A stretch of DNA of 57,367 bases from Gammaproteobacteria bacterium. GTDB lineage: Bacteria > Pseudomonadota > Gammaproteobacteria > Steroidobacterales > Rariloculaceae. The notes beneath the pieces are model-generated. The model saw only the letters and a program-made list of their open reading frames with translations. It searched no databases and was not told where the DNA came from. The stretch is taken from positions 1 to 57,367 of the forward strand of contig JAJEFE010000076.1 of NCBI GenBank assembly GCA_022820625.1, written 5' to 3'. Below, in pieces: positions 17,701 to 24,559 of this stretch. The position numbers and the translations under genes were made by a program. The stretch's first letter is position 1, and each line of letters begins with the position of its first letter.

Positions 17701-18264
17701 AATTTGCCCCTCCAGTCCGGGTAATTCCGCCTCCTGACGGTGCAAGGCCGCGTATTCGCTCCGAACTTCGGAGAGCGCGCCCCTGGCATTTCGCAGGTTC
17801 TTTCCTTCGTGGCTTGCGAAACGCGGACCGATTCCCTCCGTGCGCGCGCGGTCGAGATCGAATCCACCCCGCACGGCGCGCCAGAGATGGTCGGCCAATT
17901 CCCCATCGCTGCTGTCGTCCGCCAGCAGGCTTTCCACGGACAGCCTGTAGAGCCCGAACTGGCCGGCGCCCGGCAACGCGGGCGGCGGCGCCGGGTCACC
18001 GTCCCGCATCCACACGACCTGACGGCCGGTGCGGCGCACCGTCCAACACGCATCGCCGCTCAGGAATTCCGCTTCCAGGTGCAGGTGCGGCGGATCGTCT
18101 TTCGCATCGACTCCGGCAAGCAGGTACTTCAGCGCCCTTACCAGGCTGCTCTTGCCGATCGCGTTGGGGCCGGTAACGATGTTGACGCCGTCGGTTGCCG
18201 GCTCGAAGTCGAACCCCGGCTCGATTCCGGGCAACGAATGAATTTTGAGAAGGCGCAGATGCAT
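14746..18264 (-). CDS. AAA/SMC-like ATPase, SbcC/YhaN-type, with central membrane hairpin
   Basis: This 1172-residue ABC/SMC-type ATPase is paired with a SbcD-like nuclease. Walker A GPNAIGKS is at 32-39. Long coiled coils rich in Glu, Arg and Leu follow. At about 395-450 two hydrophobic segments (around VSNVVLTAWWATVTLGG and SGLIVMMLVAVMIL) form a membrane hairpin where canonical SbcC has its zinc hook; no CxxC hook was seen. The ATPase signature LSSGTRMQLLLSLRLA lies near 850 and Walker B LPLFLDEA near 880. A C-terminal extension of about 200 residues holds short helical elements such as GTLGQLESLL. YhaN-like proteins share this layout. The start at 18264 overlaps the nuclease stop (TGATG), so the two are coupled. 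The likely role is DNA end processing or repair, possibly at the membrane. Confidence 0.85.
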   Translation of the reverse strand: MHLRLLKIHSLPGIEPGFDFEPATDGVNIVTGPNAIGKSSLVRALKYLLAGVDAKDDPPHLHLEAEFLSGDACWTVRRTGRQVVWMRDGDPAPPPALPGAGQFGLYRLSVESLLADDSSDGELADHLWRAVRGGFDLDRARTEGIGPRFASHEGKNLRNARGALSEVRSEYAALHRQEAELPGLEGQIHEATRAGIQRDRLNTALELHASLSRRRECAAALVAFPPGMEKLHGDEIERLDQLDARAASLEEELEEVRRGLSAAERELERTGLRDKRPRAERMAQVKDLLRRVGEDALKRDTVLEALEGARSSVADALAEFHGEGQPPRLDESALRRAQAIIEPLGERQEQRRKLLQALDMAGDPPDDSEIGRLREGGDALRRWLAAQPVREGGGVPAWVSNVVLTAWWATVTLGGTTALAAVWAEAWSVATASGLIVMMLVAVMILSRSVNAQISERSKAARERYGETGLDSPPTWDRDAVRHHLRSEVEGPLIQLLLRRERAAGVPELRAELDRVKAEIDELETGRRDLASEIGIDPALTGAPFIRFAAVTDKWDTARAKLAERQAELKVLEARIAENAAHVREWVEPWRGQDDPPLEDSDTAAEFGASGVADALRIAFETLEARLSRAREAEREMESKQDSIDSLQKRIDSDETERTSLYSRAGLEAGARAELARRLDRLKDWGTAREALVLAQNDERRLREALGDDAAPADGAALIKAVECDSVEALQLELQAAAERAGEYTELIQRQAAINERLDSARKSHRVEQAASELGRAEEALRDKLDTALLHAATDMLLDDVENAFKTDREPDLLRRARERFERVTAHEFTLELSDKTGFMARDRRQGQFRSPARLSSGTRMQLLLSLRLAWIEDLETGSERLPLFLDEALTTSDEERFAVMAQTLSHLAETERRQVFYLSARRHEAALWERATGEAPAVIDLAAIRFGASTPGNGLPAVEPPPEIPPPGDDDGESYAARLGVPLVNPRVDAGGVHLFHLLRDDLDLLHRLLDSWRIGTLGQLESLLASDAAPGALSGRQTRQRLVLRCQAARSWTELWRQGRGMPVDRVALDECDAVTDVFLKGAADLAKELEGDPAAFVAALRARRLKRFHTSQTDKLEEWLAEKGYIDDAEILDPEERRRLTLQRVVPPTHTDAEDVHRVVDWMESAVSS

Positions 18265-19532
18265 CAATCCTGTTCCGGCGCTTCCTCCAGCAATCTTTCC
18301 AGGGCGCGATAGCCGGCCCTGGCCAACCAATCCGCCGGATCGGGTTCCATCGGCTCGCCCAGGCCGCTCCACCTGGGGGCACGCGATTCGTCGTTCAGAC
18401 GATCTCGGGCCAGGGCGATCAGACGATCCCGTTCCGGATGACCCTCGGGCTCCTTCAGCCAAAGGAGACGTTGAGCCAGGAGCCCGGGAGGATCCCCCCG
18501 TTGGGCGAGCTTTTCCAGGTCCATTTCCGGGCGAACCTGAGAGAAAGTGGACTCGATGAAGTAGTGAATGCTGCCCGTTCCGGTGTCGATCCGTTCCCGG
18601 TCCTCGTCGGAAAACTCTGCGGCGGCAGCGGCGCCGAAGCGGCTGCGCCCGCGGAAACGAATACCGAGACCCACCGCGTCGGGACGATGCGTTGCGCCCG
18701 AAAGCGCCTCGTCCAGCGCGCGCAATTCATTCAACATCCGCACCTTGGCGTCGGCGGGTTCGGAAATTCCTTCGAGATCGACATCGAGGCGTTGCCAGCG
18801 CAGGGGCGCCAGCGGAAGATGCTCAACCTCCCCTATGGTTCCTCTGCCGACGGTGATGAGCCAGGGGCCGCGCGCGCCGGTTTCGCGGCGATGCAGGCCG
18901 GTGAGGCTTCCCAGGTAACCGTTCGGGGAGGCGGCGGTCAGCGCGTCCGGGACATGGATGTGACCGAGCAGCCAACCGTCAAGCCCGGCCCGCTCCAGTT
19001 CCAGTCCGGTTACCGGAGCATAGGGGCTGACACCCGCGTCCCGGTCGCAGTGCAGCAGGCCGAGATTGAGCCCGGAAGCGCGATCGAAGGGCCCATCCGG
19101 AAGGGGGCTCTCCATCACTCTCGCCTGGGGGAACGACCAGCCCCAGATGGTGACGGATTCGCTGCCGTCGGCGATCTCGCAGTGCTCCCACTTGCCGCCG
19201 GAGCCCAACAGCCTGAATGCCGGAATCTCGTTGGCGAGCCTCGGTAACACCTCGACGTCGTGGTTACCCGCCACGCCGAGGACGCCGATGTCCGCGTCGG
19301 CAAGTCGCCTCACACCCCGCGCCAGTTGGCCATAGGCCTCGAAGAAGTCGTCGTCCCTGTCGACCACATCCCCCGCCAGCAACACGGCCCGGACCCTGGC
19401 CTCCACGGCCGCATCCACCGCTCGCTCCCAGGCAGTGGCTGGTCCGTAGCGCCTTGACTGGGCAGCCAGTTCGGCGGGCAACCGCGACGGCGTGCGCCCG
19501 AGATGGATATCACCGACCGCGAGGATCTTCAT
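18264..19532 (-). CDS. SbcD/YhaO-like metallophosphoesterase DNA repair nuclease
   Basis: This 422-residue calcineurin-like phosphoesterase is probably the Mn-dependent nuclease subunit of a SbcCD/YhaNO-type complex. The metal motifs appear in order: GDIHLG at 7-12, GDVVDRDD near 54, GNHDVE near 88, LLHCDRD, and LGHIHVP with the last two His ligands. The C-terminal half holds a capping domain (about 270-330) and a helical segment that in SbcD binds the ATPase coiled coil. Start 19532 is the only good one but lacks a clear ribosome-binding site. The stop overlaps the ATPase start by one base, showing co-translation. It lies next to, and on the same strand as, the TonB receptor gene, with a 39 bp gap. 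Confidence 0.88.
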   Translation of the reverse strand: MKILAVGDIHLGRTPSRLPAELAAQSRRYGPATAWERAVDAAVEARVRAVLLAGDVVDRDDDFFEAYGQLARGVRRLADADIGVLGVAGNHDVEVLPRLANEIPAFRLLGSGGKWEHCEIADGSESVTIWGWSFPQARVMESPLPDGPFDRASGLNLGLLHCDRDAGVSPYAPVTGLELERAGLDGWLLGHIHVPDALTAASPNGYLGSLTGLHRRETGARGPWLITVGRGTIGEVEHLPLAPLRWQRLDVDLEGISEPADAKVRMLNELRALDEALSGATHRPDAVGLGIRFRGRSRFGAAAAAEFSDEDRERIDTGTGSIHYFIESTFSQVRPEMDLEKLAQRGDPPGLLAQRLLWLKEPEGHPERDRLIALARDRLNDESRAPRWSGLGEPMEPDPADWLARAGYRALERLLEEAPEQD

Positions 19533-19571
19533 TTGCGGCCCGTCATGAGTGCGGACTGACCACGCGCACCG

Positions 19572-21638
19572 TCAACGCAAATCGAAGTTCACCGCAACGC
19601 CGGCGTAGACATTTCGCGCCGGTCCCGGCTCATAAAACCGGCCACCGAAGGCGTTCAGCCGGATATTGGAGTTGTAGCGCTGGTCGAACAGGTTGTTGAC
19701 GCCGACAAAGGGCGAAAATGTAGCCCCGCCCCGGCTCGCGTCGAATCCCAGTCGCAGGTTCGAGAGCGTATACGCGCCATCCGAGACGGTGTTGGCATTG
19801 TTGGCGAACTGATCGCCCACATGGAGCGCGTCCAGGGCGCCGAACCAGCCGGCGGGATGACGGTAGCTCAGTTCCGCAAACAGCAATTGCTCGACCGTGC
19901 CGGGAATCCGGTTGCCGGAATAGTCGTTGCCGTTGTCGTCGAGAAAATCGTCGAACGTGAAGTCCGCATACGTATAACTCAGCGTGATGCCGATGCGGTC
20001 CGTGGGCCGGGACGACAGAGTGGCTTCCAGGCCGGTCCGGCTCGAACGTCCGGCATTGGCAAAGAAATCCCTTCCGGGGCTGCCGGGAATCTCGTAAGGA
20101 ATCAGTTCGTCTTCCACGTCGATATCGAAGACGGCCAGTTCGTAGCGCGTGCGGCTGCCCGCACCGCCCCGCAGTCCGACTTCCAGATTCGTGGCCGCCT
20201 GAGGTTCCAGCAGGGGATTGAATCCGCCGGCGCCGGAGGGATTGGCGAACTCGGTCGTGGTCGGCGTTTCGAACGACGTGGAATACGTTCCGTACGCCGT
20301 CAGGTCCGGCGACAGGTTGGCCGTCAGTCCGATCATGGGGCTAACATCGTCCAGCCTGCGCACGCCGGAATCGTCGCCGTTGCCCAGATACCGGTCGCCC
20401 ACGTCAAATTCCACCTCATCGAAACGAAGACCGAACGAGAGTTGGACGTTGTCCGCAATACCGAGTTCGTCCTGGATGAACAGTCCGGTACTGGTGACGT
20501 GCTCGTCCTGATCCAGGGTCAGGGCGCCGAGAACGCCCATGTTGTTGTTGAACCGGCGCCGGTGATCGTCCTGATCGTCGTAGTCCAGGCCCACGACGAC
20601 TCGATTGGGCCTGCCACCCAGGCTGCCTTCGTGGGTATAGCTGATGCCGCCGCCCGCAAAGAAGCGCTGCAGGTCCACCGAACCTCCACCGAAGAAGGGC
20701 AACCTGTTGCTGAAGTCGCGGGAAACATAGTAGTTTCGAACCTGCAGTTCGCTGCCCTCTCTCACCGGAAGCGTATAAATGAAGCCCAGACGTGTCTGCT
20801 CCAGCGCCTCGCCCCCGGCAAAACTCAGGTTGCGGTCCCTGGCGGAGCGCGGGTCGGCCTGCGCCTGGGCGAGATTGATGCCGCCGGGATCGTTGGAAAC
20901 CGGCTGATCCGTGTAGTTGGCCACCGCCAGCAGGGTACCTCGGTCGCCGAGATCAAATTCAAGACGGCTGCTCAATTGCGTGTTCTCGGTTTCGCTGTGC
21001 TCGCGGTACCCATCAAACTCGGAGTCGGAAAGGCTGACGAAGTAGTTGACACGATCGGCCTGACCGCCGGTCTTGACCTGGAACTTCCGTGCGCCGTACT
21101 CGCCGGCGGTGAGGCGCAGATTGGCGAACGGCGTCTCCGGTCCCCGCTCCGACATCACGCTGATCACGCCACCGGAGGCATTGCCGTAGTAGGACGAACT
21201 GGGTCCGCGGAGTACTTCGATCTGCTGCGCGGCGCCCAGGTCGATGCTGTCCACCTGGCCCTGGCCGTCGGGAAGCGTCTCGGGAATTCCATCCACGAGG
21301 ATCTTGACGCCGCGAATACCGAACGCCGACCGGGCGCCGAAGCCCCGGATCGAAACGCGCAGATCCTGGGCAAAATTGTAGCGGTTCTGCATGAACAGCC
21401 CGGGCACCCGGTTGAGCGCCTCGTCAAGGCCAAGCTGCTGCCGGCCCAGTTGAATCTCGGTCTGGCTCACCACACTAACCGCAGCGGGCACCGAGTCCAG
21501 GGGACGGCTCATTCGCATGGCCTGGACGACAACTTCCTCCAGGTCGTCCGCCCCGGACGGGGCGTTCTGCGCGCCGACCAGCGCCGGTACCAGCGCGGTC
21601 GCGGCAAGCAATCGAATCCTGCCTTTCATCCTCAACAC
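19572..21638 (-). CDS. TonB-dependent outer-membrane receptor (FecA-like) 1
   Basis: This 688-residue receptor has a signal peptide and a TonB box DDLEEVVVQAMR near residue 31-42. A plug domain follows to about 160, with ALNRVPGLFMQNRYN, VSIRGFGARSAFGIRG and IEVLRGPSSSYYGNASGGV. A 22-strand barrel follows, ending in a terminal aromatic/polar strand (YAGVAVNFDLR). It imports a ligand across the outer membrane using TonB energy. The plug sequence with R-G-F-G-A-R-S-A-F-G-I-R-G resembles receptors for iron chelates and other small ligands, but the ligand cannot be assigned. GTG 21638 is chosen because AAGGGA lies five bases upstream; ATG 21629 is an alternative. It follows the acetamidase/formamidase gene by 66 bp, so uptake and hydrolysis of an amide-type compound may be linked. 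Confidence 0.9.
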   Translation of the reverse strand: MLRMKGRIRLLAATALVPALVGAQNAPSGADDLEEVVVQAMRMSRPLDSVPAAVSVVSQTEIQLGRQQLGLDEALNRVPGLFMQNRYNFAQDLRVSIRGFGARSAFGIRGVKILVDGIPETLPDGQGQVDSIDLGAAQQIEVLRGPSSSYYGNASGGVISVMSERGPETPFANLRLTAGEYGARKFQVKTGGQADRVNYFVSLSDSEFDGYREHSETENTQLSSRLEFDLGDRGTLLAVANYTDQPVSNDPGGINLAQAQADPRSARDRNLSFAGGEALEQTRLGFIYTLPVREGSELQVRNYYVSRDFSNRLPFFGGGSVDLQRFFAGGGISYTHEGSLGGRPNRVVVGLDYDDQDDHRRRFNNNMGVLGALTLDQDEHVTSTGLFIQDELGIADNVQLSFGLRFDEVEFDVGDRYLGNGDDSGVRRLDDVSPMIGLTANLSPDLTAYGTYSTSFETPTTTEFANPSGAGGFNPLLEPQAATNLEVGLRGGAGSRTRYELAVFDIDVEDELIPYEIPGSPGRDFFANAGRSSRTGLEATLSSRPTDRIGITLSYTYADFTFDDFLDDNGNDYSGNRIPGTVEQLLFAELSYRHPAGWFGALDALHVGDQFANNANTVSDGAYTLSNLRLGFDASRGGATFSPFVGVNNLFDQRYNSNIRLNAFGGRFYEPGPARNVYAGVAVNFDLR

Positions 21639-21704
21639 ATCGTTCCCTTGAAGTCCATCCGGAGATCCCGTGAAATCACCCCGCCAAGCCCGTTGGCAGA
21701 CCCG

Positions 21705-22979
21705 CTAGTCGAAAATATCCAACGGCAAGATGGCAGTTACGCCCACATTGGGCACGTCGACCAACTGGCCGATTCGCAAATCCACTGCCACGCTTGCAAC
21801 GACGTAGGCCTGCTCAGGCGTCAAGCCGTGATTCGCAACCATGTAGTCGATGATTTCCAGCAGCGCGTTTCTCGCCGCAAGGCTGATGTCCTTCGACAGA
21901 TTCTCAAGCGTGCCGGCTTTCGGCGACTCGAGATAGGCCATGTCGGGCGGGATTTCTCCCGCGTCCTTCAGCGGCAGGCCGGTTGTCGCGTAGAAACGCC
22001 GCGAGGGCACGTCCATCAGGCGGGCGGTGCCTTCATAGTGTGGCCCGCGAAGAAGCTCCGGTCCGTCCTTGATGAGTTCGGTCGTCAGCGTGACGTCGGC
22101 GTCCATCTCGATGGCGGTGCCTGCGACTTCGCCGTCGCCCTGGGCAAAATGCAGGTCGCCGACCCCCAGACCGCATCCTTCAATGTAACAGGGCAGATAG
22201 ACAGTGATCCCGACGCCCATGTATCGGATGTCCATGTTGCCGCCGTGCTCCCGGGGCGGGCCAGTCCGCAGGCATTCGTCCCGACGGCTGCCTTCGGGTC
22301 CGCAGATCTCGGCCGGCGATGCATGTATGGGCTGAGGCAGGCCCACGGCGCCGCCTGCCGCGGCCAGCGCGGCCTCGCGGTGCAGCGCCGCCGCGTGCTG
22401 TTCAGGCCCGGGCAACACCGTCACGATTCCGGGGAAACTCGCATTCGGGATACGCACGCCCGGCAGCGCGTCGGATACCGCTTCCCTGCGATTCAGCCGC
22501 CAGGTGACGTTGAACGGCCCGGGAATGTGGTCGCCGATAAACGCGTTGGGTGTTATGCGCGTGGCGCCGTACGGCCCTGGATCTATGTCGAGTATCGTCA
22601 CCGCGAGCACATCGCCCGGTTCCGCTCCCTCGATGTGGACCGGACCCGTGAGCGGGTGCACGGTGCCGCGCACCGGATCGGCATCCCGAGGATCCACATA
22701 GTTGCTGTCGGGGTCGAGCTGCAGGTCGGCGGAGTTCCGGGTCCTGAGTAGGAGGGTCTGACCGGGTAGCGCACGTGCAGCCATGGGAATGTCGGGGTGC
22801 AGTCGATTGAAACACTGGGGGTCCTCCCCGCAATGCCACCCTGTCCCGCCGACCACGAGGACATCGTCCTGCGCCGGGGCGTGCGCCGCGTACAGGATCG
22901 CCGTACCCACCGCGACCGAAATGACCGCACGGTGGAAAAATCGTAACAGTGAGTTGCTTGCCATCGGACGATCACCCAC
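21705..22979 (-). CDS. Exported acetamidase/formamidase family protein
   Basis: This 424-residue protein belongs to the FmdA/AmdA amidohydrolase family. Typical elements are P-G-x-T-L-L-L-R-T, N-Y-V-D-P-R-D-A-D-P-V, LTGPVHIEGAEPGDVLAVTI, PREHGGNMDIRYMG, YLPCYIEGCGLGVGDLHFAQ and an E-M-D-A-D-V-T-L stretch with a probable metal/active-site cluster. Family members hydrolyse short amides to ammonia and acid, normally in the cytoplasm. This one has an N-terminal hydrophobic segment (AVISVAVGTAILYAAHAPAQ) and is probably periplasmic. The start may be GTG 22979, with GGAGCGGA close upstream, or ATG 22964. It lies upstream of the TonB receptor in the same direction and is divergent from the TonB-box-repeat gene. 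Confidence 0.85.
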   Translation of the reverse strand: MGDRPMASNSLLRFFHRAVISVAVGTAILYAAHAPAQDDVLVVGGTGWHCGEDPQCFNRLHPDIPMAARALPGQTLLLRTRNSADLQLDPDSNYVDPRDADPVRGTVHPLTGPVHIEGAEPGDVLAVTILDIDPGPYGATRITPNAFIGDHIPGPFNVTWRLNRREAVSDALPGVRIPNASFPGIVTVLPGPEQHAAALHREAALAAAGGAVGLPQPIHASPAEICGPEGSRRDECLRTGPPREHGGNMDIRYMGVGITVYLPCYIEGCGLGVGDLHFAQGDGEVAGTAIEMDADVTLTTELIKDGPELLRGPHYEGTARLMDVPSRRFYATTGLPLKDAGEIPPDMAYLESPKAGTLENLSKDISLAARNALLEIIDYMVANHGLTPEQAYVVASVAVDLRIGQLVDVPNVGVTAILPLDIFD

Positions 22980-23100
22980 TCCGCTCCTACAGGCGGCACA
23001 TTGTACCTGCCATGGTCACAGACCCGAACATGTAGACGAGCTGGAGCCGAATCGCCTGAAAATTGCGCATCGACGCCGCGAACTTCGAATTTATTTTCGC

Positions 23101-23113
23101 AACCTTGAAGGTT
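23101..23113. promoter_or_regulatory. Palindrome in the divergent intergenic region
   Basis: AACCTT-G-AAGGTT is a perfect 13-base palindrome with a one-base centre. It sits about 120 bp upstream of the acetamidase start and about 90 bp upstream of the start at 23200. Its place between divergent genes fits an operator for a dimeric regulator, but no regulator gene is nearby. Confidence 0.3.
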
Positions 23114-23199
23114 CTTGAGATTTCTGCATGCACACTTCAGACCCCGCCGCGTACAGTAACCACAACTTCGATACGGACCACGCAACACGGGAGCCAGCC

Positions 23200-23535
23200 A
23201 TGAACACGACGAAGACCGCAGCCATTGCAACACTGATTTTCCTGGGCGCGAACACTGCGATAGCGGCAGGCACTCCGGCCTGGATGGACGAGGGATTCGT
23301 CATGGAGGAGGTCGTCGCGACCGCCGAGGCGCCGGCACATCTCTACATTGAAGAGATCGTCGTCACCGCCAAGGCGCCGGCCCACCTCTACATGGAGGAG
23401 ATCGTCGTCACGGCACAGGCACCCGTCGCCGAGCCCATGGAAGAAGTTGTGGTCACCGCCAGCCTGCAGGACGTGCGTGATGCGCGCCTGGCCCGGCTGA
23501 TGTCCCTGCGGCTCGCGCTCCTCGACCGCAGCTAG
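23200..23535 (+). CDS. Small exported protein with four tandem TonB-box-like motifs
   Basis: This 111-residue protein has a signal peptide (MNTTKTAAIATLIFLGANTA, then IAAG). Residues 35-89 contain four near-identical units, three of them exactly 45 bases long (23302-23346, 23347-23391, 23392-23436, then a partial one from 23437). The repeated cores are EEVVATAEAP, EEIVVTAKAP, EEIVVTAQAP and EEVVVTASLQ. EE[IV]VVTA is the usual TonB-box core at the N-terminus of TonB-dependent receptors; the two receptors in this window have EEVVVQA and EEIVVLG. The protein has no plug or barrel and ends in an Arg/Leu-rich helix (RDARLARLMSLRLALL). The ATG at 23200 has GGGAG upstream. A strong terminator follows. 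The function is unknown; a soluble TonB ligand, decoy or adaptor is the obvious hypothesis. Confidence 0.72.
   Translation: MNTTKTAAIATLIFLGANTAIAAGTPAWMDEGFVMEEVVATAEAPAHLYIEEIVVTAKAPAHLYMEEIVVTAQAPVAEPMEEVVVTASLQDVRDARLARLMSLRLALLDRS
23302..23466 (+). repeat. 45-bp in-frame tandem repeat coding for TonB-box-like units
   Basis: Three full 45-base units start at 23302, 23347 and 23392, and a fourth partial unit starts at 23437. Units 1-3 share E-E-[VI]-V-[AV]-T-A-x-A-P. Units 1 and 2 also share A-H-L-Y. Synonymous differences (GAGGAG, GAAGAG, GAAGAA) show the units are old and kept at the protein level. Confidence 0.85.
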
Positions 23536-23557
23536 ACTCAAAGTCCATCCCCTGTAG

Positions 23558-23587
23558 CCCCGGGCGCCCTGCGCTCGGGGTTTTTTT
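23558..23587 (+). terminator. Rho-independent terminator of the TonB-box-repeat gene
   Basis: A nine-pair stem (CCCCGGGCG with CGCTCGGGG, one G-T wobble) around the loop CCCTG is followed by seven T. It stands 22 bases after the stop at 23535 and isolates this short gene from the cassette downstream. Confidence 0.9.
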
Positions 23588-23661
23588 GTGACATGGCGAC
23601 GCGGAACTCTTGCCGCGTGCTGCTAGAATGGATCGTCCCCTCTGGTAGGGAGGCCAGGGCC

Positions 23662-24537
23662 TTGACGAACAACAAGACGCGCGCACTGCCGAACGTAATG
23701 CTCATCATGAGTCTCTCCGGCGCTGTCGCAGCCCAGACCCCGGTCCACGAACCGTTCTCCGACTACACGCCGCCGCGCACGCTGCACGGCACGCCCGACA
23801 TCAGCGGGATCTGGCAGTCCTTCACGACCGCCAACTGGAATATCCTGTCCCATTCGGTGCAGCCGGGCCCCTTCGCGGAGATGACCGGCGCCTGGGGAGC
23901 CGGGCGCGCGGGACTCGGCATAGTCGAGGGCGACGAACTCCCCTACCAGGATTGGGCCGCTGTCGAGCAGCAACGCAACCACGAAAACAGGGCCGTCATC
24001 AACGTCACCAATGATCCCAGCCGCTTCGACACCGGCGACCCGGAGCTGCAGTGTTTCCGCGCCGGCGTGCCGCGGGCAAACTACATGCCTTATCCTTTCC
24101 GGGTCTTCCAGACGCCGGAACAGATACTCATCGTCTACGAATACAAGGGCGCCTATCGAACGATCTACATGGACGAGGAACGTCCCGCGTACGATCAGTC
24201 CTGGATGGGCACGTCCAACGGCCGCTGGGAGGGCAACACGCTGGTGGTCGATGTCGATGGGTTCAATGAGCACACGTGGTTCGACCGCGAAGGCAATTTC
24301 GCCAGCGATGCCCTGCGGGTGACCGAACGATGGACGCCTGTCAGCCCGTATCACATGCGCTATGAGGCGACAATCGAGGATCCAAACGTCTTTACGCGGC
24401 CATGGAACATCAGCTTCATGCTCTACCGGCATGTGGAGGCGAACGCCCGGCTGCATGAATTCCAGTGCATACCCATTGTCGAGCCCCTGATGTACAGGCC
24501 GCTGGGTTTTTACGACGAAGACGTTTCAAACGACTAG
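23662..24537 (+). CDS. Secreted WDGDTLV-domain protein (copy 5)
   Basis: This exported protein of about 291 residues is made of the same second domain as the 4-11 kb genes but without DUF6152. Key pieces are G-I-W at 49-51, a first conserved Cys in DPELQCFRAGVP, MPYPFRVFQTPEQILIVYEY, YRTIYMDEERP, WEGNTLVVDVDGF in place of WDGDTLVVET, RVTERWTP, YEATIEDPNVFTRPW and a terminal Cys in HEFQC. The start is uncertain. TTG 23662 has GGGAGG eight bases upstream and gives a signal peptide ending AVAAQ; ATG 23698 would leave only a very short leader. It is first in a five-gene cassette (gaps 22, 15, 73 and 22 bp). Confidence 0.73.
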   Translation: MTNNKTRALPNVMLIMSLSGAVAAQTPVHEPFSDYTPPRTLHGTPDISGIWQSFTTANWNILSHSVQPGPFAEMTGAWGAGRAGLGIVEGDELPYQDWAAVEQQRNHENRAVINVTNDPSRFDTGDPELQCFRAGVPRANYMPYPFRVFQTPEQILIVYEYKGAYRTIYMDEERPAYDQSWMGTSNGRWEGNTLVVDVDGFNEHTWFDREGNFASDALRVTERWTPVSPYHMRYEATIEDPNVFTRPWNISFMLYRHVEANARLHEFQCIPIVEPLMYRPLGFYDEDVSND

Positions 24538-24559
24538 AATAAACGGGGAGCGTGAAGAG

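Noticed and set aside
19821..22751. Very long open frame (976 codons) on the plus strand
   Set aside because: It is antisense to the TonB receptor and acetamidase genes, which show clear families; its Arg/Gly/Gln-rich translation matches nothing and is a high-GC shadow.
23302..23466. CRISPR-like repeat
   Set aside because: The repeats are contiguous, in frame and coding; there are no spacers.
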